A stretch of 64,000 bases of DNA. Source: Deinandra increscens subsp. villosa. Lineage: Eukaryota; Streptophyta; Magnoliopsida; Asterales; Asteraceae. Positions 56,650 through 64,000 of this stretch are shown piece after piece. The notes below the pieces were generated by a model. It worked only from the letters and a program-made list of their open reading frames with translations, was not told where the DNA came from and did not search any database. The DNA lies in assembly GCA_039602395.1 (NCBI GenBank), contig JBCNJP010000019.1, positions 9,681,542 through 9,745,541 of the forward strand, in the 5' to 3' direction. The position numbers and the translations under genes were made by a program. Position 1 is the stretch's first letter; the number at the start of each line of letters is the position of its first letter.

Positions 56650-58690
56650 CTTTTTAGTTTTTCAAAATACAAATTATACATATGTAAAACCTAATGCTAT
56701 TAAACATTATGCTCATAACATTATACATATGTAAATTATCTAGACATATATACAAAAAAATTAACAAATATATTTTATTATCGTGTAAGTAAAATTACAA
56801 CAACAATAAAAAAAATAATCAAAGAAAATTTAACAACCTAACAAAAATATATAAAAGCTAATTGTTTTTTAGTTCTTGATAATCATTTTTATCTTTGACA
56901 TAAAATCTCGTAACCTACGAAGAAAACAAGTGCATCAGTTCATATACGTAAACATCACAGCATGTTACATATGTAAATTCAAGTAATTTACATATGTAAA
57001 CTGAAAAAAATAATCAGTTCATATAAGTAAACATCACAACATGTTACATATGTAAATTCAAGTAATTTACTTATGTAAATCAAGTAATTTACATAGGTAG
57101 ATTTTCATCTAAATTTACGTATGTAGCACAAATCATTTACATATGTTAATTTAATAATAAATGGAGATTTAACATGTGTAAAAAAAAGTATTAGTGCTAT
57201 TAAACATTATGCTCACAACATTATACATATGTAATTTATCTAGACATGTATACTAAAAAAAAAATAACAAATATATTTTATTAACATATAAGTAACCATT
57301 ACAACAACATTTAAAAAATAATAAATATAACAACATAACAAATATATATATATAACAAACTAACAAAAATATATAAAAACTAATTTTTCTTTAGTTCTTA
57401 ATAATCATCTTCATATTTGACACAAAATTTCTTAACTTACGAAGAAAACAAGTTTATCAGTTCATATGCGTAAACATCACAGTATGTTACATATGTAAAT
57501 TCAAGTAATTTACATATGCAAATTCAAGTAATTTACATATGTAATTCAAGTAATTTACATATGTGAATCCAAGAAAAAAGTTAATCAGTTTATATACGTA
57601 AACATCACAACATGTTACATATGTAAATTCAAGTAACTTACATATGTAAATCCAAGTAAATTACATATGTAAAGCAAGTTACATATCTACATTTAAATAT
57701 ATAATGAGATGTAACATTAAACAAACGTAAATTTACATATGTAACGCAAGTTTACATATGTAAATTTAAATATGCAATAAGATATAACATTTTACAAACT
57801 AGACTTAACACTAATCGATAAAGAAAAAACTGTTAAGATGCACATATATAATGGAGACAGATATACCAAAAAAATAACAAATATATTATATGAACTTTTA
57901 AGTAAGCATTGCAATAACATTTAAAAAATAACAAAAAAATATAACAACCTAACAAAAATATGTAAGAGCTAACTGTTCTTCAGTTGTTGATGATCATCTT
58001 CATCTTTGACAAAATATCCTATAACCTACGAAGAAAACAAGTTCACGAGTTCATATACGTAAACATCACAACATGTTATATATGTAAATTTAAGTAATTT
58101 ACATATGTAAATTCAGTTAATTTACATATGTAAATTCAGTTAATTTACATATGTAAATTCAAGTAATTTACATATATAAATTCAATAAAAAAAAGTTAAT
58201 CAGTTCATATACATAAACATCACAAACATGTAACATATGTAAATTCAAGTAATTTACATATGTACATCCAAGTAATTTACATACGTAGATTTTCGTCTAA
58301 TTTACGAATGTAGCACAAGTAATTTACATATGTAAATTTAATAATATATGGAGATTTAACATATGTAAAAGAAATATTAGTGTTATTAAACATTATGCCC
58401 ACAACATTATACATATGTAAATTATCTAGACGGATATACTAAAAAAATAACAAATATATTTTATTAACTTATAAGTAACCATACAATAACATTTAAATAA
58501 TATAAAAAATATATGACAACATAAGAAAATATATAAAAGCTAACAAAAATATATAAAAACTAATTGTTCTTGAGTTCTTGATAAGCCTTCTTCATCTTTG
58601 ACACAAAATCTAATGACTTAGGAAGAAAACAAGTTCATCATTTCATATACGTAAAATATCACTGAATAAAACATATGTAAGTACATATAA
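56650..58690. repeat. four long tandem units with dozens of TTTACATATGTAAA palindromes
   Basis: A unit of about 520-590 bp recurs four times. Landmarks are TTTAGTTCTTGATAATCAT-like text at about 56868, 57388, 57976 and 58566, each followed by CTACGAAGAAAACAAGT, TTCATATACGTAAACATCAC and then a cluster of TTACATATGTAAATTCAAGTAA. The core ACATATGT is self-complementary and occurs more than 25 times. There is no coding capacity. Confidence 0.85.
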
Positions 58691-58753
58691 AACTGTTGGG
58701 TGGAAAAAACATTCAGAAAAAGGAAGGTTAAAAAGAAAAAACTCCTAACATAC

Positions 58754-58874
58754 CTTCATAAGTTTGTCCATTATTGATATTAAAATCATTGGATGATTCC
58801 GTACAATGAAAATGGTTTTCCAAATTGTGAGGAAACTGATGTTGAGGAGATGACATTAAATTCGGAGGTTGCAT
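58754..58874 (-). CDS. possible first exon of a MULE/FAR1-type transposase (remnant)
   Basis: On the minus strand an ATG at 58874 opens a hydrophilic segment (MQPPNLMSSPQHQFPHNLEN, later NDFNINNGQTYE) of 40 codons. It ends at a good donor, GAAG|GTATGTTAGG. A short first exon of acidic, Asn-rich character followed by an intron is usual in FAR1-like Mutator transposases. Here the expected downstream exons are absent and the repeat array takes their place. The assignment is tentative, based on position in the element rather than on a conserved motif. Confidence 0.3.
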
Positions 58875-59252
58875 TCTTTGAATTTTTAAGGGTTTTTGAA
58901 GTGCATTAATGGAGTTAATGGGTGTTCTTGATATGAAGAAGAAGAAGTATTAAAGAAGGATAAGGGTAAATGAAAAATAAAGAAAAGAAAAAGATGGAAG
59001 GGGGTTATTTAGGAAGAAAAGATGATGGGATGGGACATTGAAAACACAAAAGTCATAATTGATGAAAGAAATATGAAAATACAATCTTACCCTTTTGTTA
59101 AAGACAAATTAGAGTGAGGTGGATAGACTAACAACCCTTGGATGGGTTTTTAAAGATTTCACAACTCAAGTGGGTTTTCACTCTATACTTTCCCTATTAT
59201 CTATTATCTATATTATCTATGGGGAGGGACCGGGAGCGAACAAACCACATTT

Positions 59253-60163
59253 TTACTTCATCTCCTTAGTTTTTACCATAACTTGACTAATAAATTGGTC
59301 AAGATTTCTCTGAGATGACCCGCCGTTGGCCAATGCATCTTCAAGTGTTCGTTTAACTTTCTTGATTTTGACCCTCAATTCATCTGACTTTTCTTGCATT
59401 AATTCTTTCACTTTCTTTTTCACTTCCTCTCTCTCAACCCAGTCCTTCCTTTCACACAAATTAATCCCAATTTCCCAATCATCAACCACCAATTTCCTAT
59501 TAGTAAATTGATCAGTTAAAAGAGGAAAACAAATCAAAGGCACCCCACACCATACACTTTCCAAAATCGAGTTCCATCCACAATGTGTCAAAAATCCACC
59601 TACCGACGGGTGTGAAATAACCGTCTTTTGATTACACCAAGGCACGATCAACCCTTGATCTTTAACTCGGTCTTCATATCCGATAGGCAAAGCGTTAGTG
59701 TCGTTTGAACTCACTAGATCAGGCCGAAGAGCCCAAACAAAACTCACCCCGCTATGTAACAGACCATAAGCTATCTCTTCAAGATCATGTTTGCTAGTGT
59801 GAGCATAGCTACCAAATGAGAGGTACAAAACCGAACCGGGAGGTTTAGTATCGAGCCAACGGGTGCAATCTAGCTCGCACCATAAGCTTGTGGACACGAG
59901 TTCTCGAGTGAATTCGTTGGGGAAAATGGGACCGATTGCGTAGAACGGCTGGGTTTGATTAAGTGTTGAAATTGTATGAGGTTCAAGCTCTTGGATTGTG
60001 TTACATATGATGATGTCAACACTCTTTGTGACTTCGATCAACGCCTTACGTATGATGCTATGGCTCACGGTTTTGGTGTTGGTGGCTTGAAGATATGACA
60101 TCAAGTCTGTTGGTTTGATTGATCTCACCCCAGGTATGTAATCTATGATATCATCATACTTCT
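59253..60163 (-). pseudogene. UDP-glycosyltransferase, UGT86-like, C-terminal exon (5' part not found)
   Basis: The exon encodes about 303 residues of a family 1 glycosyltransferase. It covers the linker and the C-terminal nucleotide-sugar domain with a complete PSPG box (59508-59639 from WCNQKTV, with FLTHCGWNSILES and PLLTDQ). Features shared with UGT86A are DLMSYLQAT, ELEPHTIS, PFYAIGPIFPNEF, YLSFGSYAH and TNRKLVVDDWEIGINLC. These enzymes transfer sugar from UDP-sugars to small molecules. The exon starts at an acceptor ATTATCAG|AG (phase 1), and the catalytic His-bearing N-terminal exon is not visible in the next 3.8 kb upstream. That DNA is full of repeats, so either the first intron is very large and exon 1 lies past 64000, or the gene is truncated. 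A MULE ends 58 bp after the stop codon. Confidence 0.85.
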
Positions 60164-60202
60164 CTGATAATCAAAACAACATTTATAAAACATCTAATTC
60201 TA

Positions 60203-60318
60203 TAGAGCATCTATTTATCAACAACATATTGTAGAGCACCTATTTATCAACAACATATTGTAGAGCACCTATTTATCAACAACATATTGTAGAGCACCTA
60301 TTTATCAACAACATATTG
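60203..60318. repeat. 29-bp minisatellite, four units
   Basis: Four head-to-tail units of TAGAGCACC TATTTATCAAC AACATATTG type; the first unit has one mismatch (GCAT for GCAC). It lies about 40 bp upstream of the UGT exon's acceptor, within the presumed intron. Confidence 0.93.
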
Positions 60319-60602
60319 AACGACCGTTTGTTTTTTAACTTTTTAAACGTTTGTTTGACTTTTCCAATCAAACTAGTGTCTAACTTTTTTAAGTTCAAAA
60401 AGGTTGAATAACTTGAAAATCTTAAAAATAAAGTAGGATGATAATAAAACCCGAACCCAATATAAATACATAAAACTCGAGACATTTAGGACGTATATAG
60501 GGTTAACTTATCGAGTTTGAGATTACTTTTAAATTTTTTTTAACTGGTATATGATCTGATATTATACATGTCACTCGACTCGATTACCAGATCTATATAT
60601 AC
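60319..60602. other. AT-rich DNA, presumed intron or flank of the UGT gene
   Basis: No coding sequence recognised. Confidence 0.45.
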
Positions 60603-60721
60603 TATATAATATATAATATATAATATATAATATATAATATATAATATATAATATATAATATATAATATATAATATATAATATATAATATATAATATATAA
60701 TATATAATATATAATATATAA
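60603..60721. repeat. (TATAATA)n 7-bp satellite, about 17 units
   Basis: Perfect heptamer array. It makes Tyr/Ile/Leu-rich shadow frames of period seven. It is followed by a GC-rich hairpin stretch (GGCGCTCCGCGCC) at about 60733-60800. Confidence 0.95.
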
Positions 60722-62268
60722 CAAGATGTTTCGATCGGCGCTCCGCGCCCGATGTGGTTGGATGGCAAGTCGTTGGAGCACCGCTCGCGCATTGCGGCGG
60801 ATGCTGTTCGATTCTATGTTTTGAAATCCCAGATATGTCATGTGTTGCATTGTCGATCATGACATCTTTGACATAAATAATCATTAACTACATTCACAAT
60901 CAAAAGTTCACCATTATTATAACAAACAACAAATACCTTCATTTGAAACCAAGTGATAATCAAATGCATAGCGATACGACGATACTTTTGAATATTTGTA
61001 GCCTTCACTCTACACCCTACAACTTGACTTTTGAAAGTCAAAATGGCCAATTTTCTATCCGAAAAATGCATAACACCCGATAGTTTCACTTTTGGTTGTC
61101 AAAACAGCCAAATTGGAACACCAAAGAATTGACTTTCGAAAGTCAAAATAGCTAGAAAGAACAAAACAAAAAACAACGCACAACTTAACAGTAAAAAATA
61201 TAACTACAAACAACAGAGGTGGTGAGGGGGGTGAACCGTACCTTTAACGATCTTGCAATTACATCCATTAGTAACTTGGATTCTACTCGCGAAAACGAAG
61301 CATAGGGCAGAAGACTAAATCACAACAGAAAACTAAAATTACTAAATCACTATAGGAAATAAAAATGATAACATAAAGATATAATTATAGAAGTAGTATC
61401 GCTGCAGGAAATAAATATGATAACGAATATAAGAACAAATCATATGTAGAAAATCAATATGAGAAAGAATCATAGGGCAAAAACCTTAAAAGCAACTATA
61501 TATATCAGCAACCTGTTTCAGAAAAGGTGGTTAGACATTTAATAGCTTGGGTTGGGTCTTAGTATCATCAACCTGTTCACAAATACCTTTTAGCATGCAA
61601 AACAAACTTAAAAATGCCATGCTCTTTCATAAAATCTATGTTTTGATGCAAATGAAAAGTATATAGCATAACTTTACCATCCAAATAAATACTAAGCACA
61701 ATTTATGTAATCATATTACCTCATATGCATATTACAATACAATTTATGTAATCGTATTGTTTCCTTGATTTTTTCAAGCCTCCTTAAAATCTCCAAAAAA
61801 GACGGCCTCAGGTTTATATCCCCTGCGCAACAGCTCTATATCAGCCTAACAATGGAATTTCAAACACATGAGAATCTCATCAATATTCCTCATATGATAG
61901 ATCTACAAATCCCTAAAAACAGAACGCATAAATTCAAAAGCATTAAATTAAAATTAAGGAACACAAATTCTACACTCACATTATGCACATAATAATAAAA
62001 GATTAGTAGTCCACACACTATCATACAGAATTGTCGTAGCTGAAATTAAAAAAGGATGAAATTAACAACAAAATCAACAATTGTTGGCACAAATAAAATG
62101 CATACCCCAACTAAAAAAATTGTTTGATTTTTTACTTGGCTCCTACCAAGTCATTAAACTCGTGGCCCCAAAAAAGGAATTATATCAACAATTGAGTTGG
62201 TAAAAATTAGCTGTCTTTTTCTTCGCACCTGATCCGTATTTTCTGCCCTTTTTCTTCTACTTGCGCAC
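60722..62268. other. gene-free DNA; short GC hairpin segment then AT-rich
   Basis: The first 110 bases are GC-rich with CGCGCATTGCGGCGG, as in the block near 3172, probably transposon terminus debris. The pair TTGACTTTTGAAAGTCAAAATGGCC and TTGACTTTCGAAAGTCAAAATAGC, in part, recurs at about 61023 and 61129. No gene found. Confidence 0.45.
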
Positions 62269-62748
62269 CTCCAAACAACCGACGGCGAGAACTGGAGGCG
62301 ACTAAAAACAAAGACGGAGAACTGCTGAAATCGACAATAGCTCTCAGCAGAAGTAAAAAGAACATGAGATTCACAACAAATGCCGTGGACAATCTAAAAG
62401 AAAACCGAACATGAAATGGCCCCAAATTACACTAACACTAATGGTAAAAAGCCCTAAAAACAAATCGAAATGAAACGCAAGGTAAGTAACTCGATTTCAT
62501 TTGCGTACCTGAAAGAGGAGGGAGACGACGTTGGAAAAACCGCGAACAAAGGCAGATCGTCTCTGTCTGCCGCCGTATCGAACCACAACCACATCGCCGT
62601 TCCCAAATCTATCGTCTTCGGTTAGGGTTTCGGTGAAGCTAACAAAATTAAGAGATGGTAGTGGTATTGGGTCGAGACGGCGATAGAGAGATGATCTTTG
62701 GCAAGACGGCGGCACAATAGTCGGTGGGAAGGTGCACTGCCATGCCAT
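62269..62748 (-). CDS. candidate 5' exons of an unknown gene
   Basis: On the minus strand an ATG at 62748 opens 80 codons (MAWQCTFPPTIVPPSCQ at the start, FSNVVSLLFQ at the end). They reach a strong donor, CTTTCAG|GTACGC, at 62509/62508. An acceptor TTTTAG at 62394 is followed by a segment open in the same frame to a possible donor GGAG|GTGCGC at 62269. The CGCCGTC-rich composition is unlike the AT-rich surroundings and like a plant 5' region. No family is recognisable and later exons cannot be followed. It may be a noncoding transcript or captured gene start. Confidence 0.22.
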
Positions 62749-62958
62749 TTGAGAGAAATCAATGAGTGAGTAGGTTTCTTTCTTGGTTTTACACGGCAAG
62801 TCTCACAGCCACATATCTCACACAGACGCATTAACACTTGTACATTGTGCTTCATTAATAAAACACATTAAACTAATGAATATAATATTACATTATAATA
62901 CATTTGAATATAATATTGAGTAATAATAGATTTATCAATTGTATTTTGTTTAGGTTTT
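62749..62958. other. intergenic DNA, no gene seen
   Basis: AT-rich right part; the left part may be the promoter of the candidate exons at 62269-62748. Confidence 0.4.
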
Positions 62959-63016
62959 ATAATATATAATATATAATATATAATATATAATATATAATAT
63001 ATAATATATAATATAA
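62959..63016. repeat. second (TATAATA)n 7-bp array
   Basis: About eight units of the same heptamer and orientation as at 60603-60721. It runs into TATTATACTATATAAAAGAAAAG, which resembles a Helitron 5' end (without a clear TC start). Confidence 0.9.
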
Positions 63017-64000
63017 TATATATTATACTATATAAAAGAAAAGAAGAAAAGATTGATGTTGAGGTGGCATCACCGTCCACAGCTTTCCTCAACATCATTT
63101 TCCCGCCTAAATCACTTCATAGAGTAAGTCATAACATAAACTTATACACACATTCAAAGTTTAAATACGTTAATTTGTATTTATTTTTTTTATTTACTTC
63201 TTTATTTCTGGAAATACACTTAATATTTAAGTTCCGCAATTCTTTTTATTTTTGGAAGTTAATTCAAAATTTAATTTCCATGATATTAGTTTTTTTCTTT
63301 TCTTTGGAAGTAAATTAAAAATTTTAAATCTGTAATATCAATCGAGAATGTTTTTTTTTTAGAAGTAAATTCAAAACATAAAATCTTTAATATTAGTTTT
63401 TTTTATTTTTTAAAGTACATTCAAAATTAACATTCCGTGATATTAGTATTTATTGTAATTCTTTTTATTTTTGAGTAAATTCAAAATTTAAATTCTATGA
63501 TATTAGTACTTCCTTTTGTTTTTTCTCATCTACATATATTACAAAATAATGGGAAAAAAGCAATTAATGAATATGTAAGCATTACAAGCAAATTTTATAT
63601 TTTAGGCAAGTTTTAAATATTTAACCTGCTTATAGTTAAGATTAGTTTTTATGATTTATTATCAGCTTGACCCGTTATTAATAAACTAGACCACAAATTC
63701 ATAAATGGAATGAAACACCCCCTTTGTATAATGTGGTTTGGAATTATGCTATTGTTTGCCATGTTTAGTATTTTGGTATCTACCCACCAATGATTACAAC
63801 ATCAATGGATATACATGCTATTAAAAAGGACTCATATTTTTTAAATTCAGTTTCTACTACTGATATAGGTACATTTGCTCTTATGACTTTTTGCATTTAT
63901 GATGCGGTTGGGAGAAAATATAGTGGAGAAACTAATTTCATAGAGTACACATGTACCTCCATAAAGACATGCTCTTATTCTTTTCTATGCAATATGATAG
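63017..64000. repeat. AT-rich DNA with about five degenerate 65-bp repeats
   Basis: From about 63205 to 63515 a unit of the form GAAGTAAATTCAAAATTTAA then TGATATTAGT then a T-rich run recurs about five times with variation. The rest, to the end of the window, is AT-rich with no recognisable gene. Confidence 0.6.

Larger units (their letters stand above)
56309..59194 (-). mobile_element. Mutator-like element with long tandem repeats
   Basis: The left end (GGGAATGGATATAATGAAAACCCC, first part) matches the complement of the right end (GGGAAAGTATAGAGTGAAAACCC) at about 80% over some 50 bp, including CTTGAGTTGTG. CAAAAGGGTAAGAT recurs further in on both sides. The 9-bp sequence TATTATCTA lies at 56300-56308 and 59195-59203, the Mutator duplication size. 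However, the right flank is a repetitive TATTATCTA run, so this support is weak. Most of the interior is the repeat array at 56650-58690. A possible first transposase exon remains at 58754-58874. Confidence 0.55.

Noticed and set aside
56650..58690. CRISPR-like array
   Set aside because: The organism is a plant; the repeats are self-complementary AT motifs with irregular spacing, and there are no cas genes.
60540..60884. Tyr/Ile/Leu-rich membrane-protein-like frames
   Set aside because: Period-seven translation of the TATAATA satellite in three frames; not coding.

Overview
The window is plant nuclear DNA. It has spliced eukaryotic genes with GT-AG introns, AT-rich intergenic DNA, and dense nested transposable elements of typical plant types (Ty1/copia, Ty3/gypsy, TRIM, SINE, hAT, Harbinger, Mutator-like, Helitron). 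The genes are those of a eudicot: a class VII receptor-like cytoplasmic kinase, a chloroplast FKBP17-2-type immunophilin, a DVL/RTFL small polypeptide, CDC48 and a UGT86-type glycosyltransferase. The style of the repeats suggests Asteraceae, but I cannot prove that from the sequence alone.

Layout. Positions 1-3660 hold repeats and gene-free DNA. Positions 3663-21479 are one Ty1/copia element (about 6.5 kb without its insert). An 11.3-kb Ty3/gypsy chromovirus-type element (6871-18179) is inserted in its integrase domain. Both insertions have perfect 5-bp target duplications (ATAAT and ACCAA). The copia element ends in the proximal promoter of the kinase gene (CDS 21938-23520), which is followed by FKBP17-2 (23708-24708). 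From 24.7 to 38 kb there is gene-poor DNA with a hAT MITE, a Harbinger-like element carrying a broken Myb-like ORF, a SINE with a hAT MITE inside it, and an old gypsy LTR. The DVL gene lies at 38276-38500 on the minus strand. From 39 to 46 kb there are a perfect-arm foldback, a TRIM, a Pack-MULE with captured gene pieces, a retroelement fragment, a second SINE and an AACCGGTT-rich element. CDC48 occupies 48508-51780 (minus). A Helitron and a 2.9-kb Mutator-like element full of TTTACATATGTAAA palindromes follow, and the latter ends 58 bp from the stop codon of a 5'-incomplete UGT86-like gene (59253-60163, minus). The last 4 kb hold minisatellites and AT-rich DNA.

The host genes are not an operon-like unit. 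They are independent housekeeping, signalling and metabolic genes. The main story is how mobile DNA has landed beside or inside them: a copia LTR about 460 bp upstream of the kinase start codon, a MULE at the 3' end of the UGT gene, and a Pack-MULE that joins a GST N-terminal-like segment to other sequence.

The most interesting signals are: the copia element has non-canonical TA...CA LTR ends; its primer-binding site fits an internal (anticodon-arm) segment of tRNA-Ile, with mismatches only at positions that are modified in tRNA; a SINE-like Pol III head sits antisense inside the gypsy LTR; the MULE carries a palindrome array; and the Pack-MULE has a 9-bp duplication. All family assignments rest on motifs recognised by eye, with no database search.
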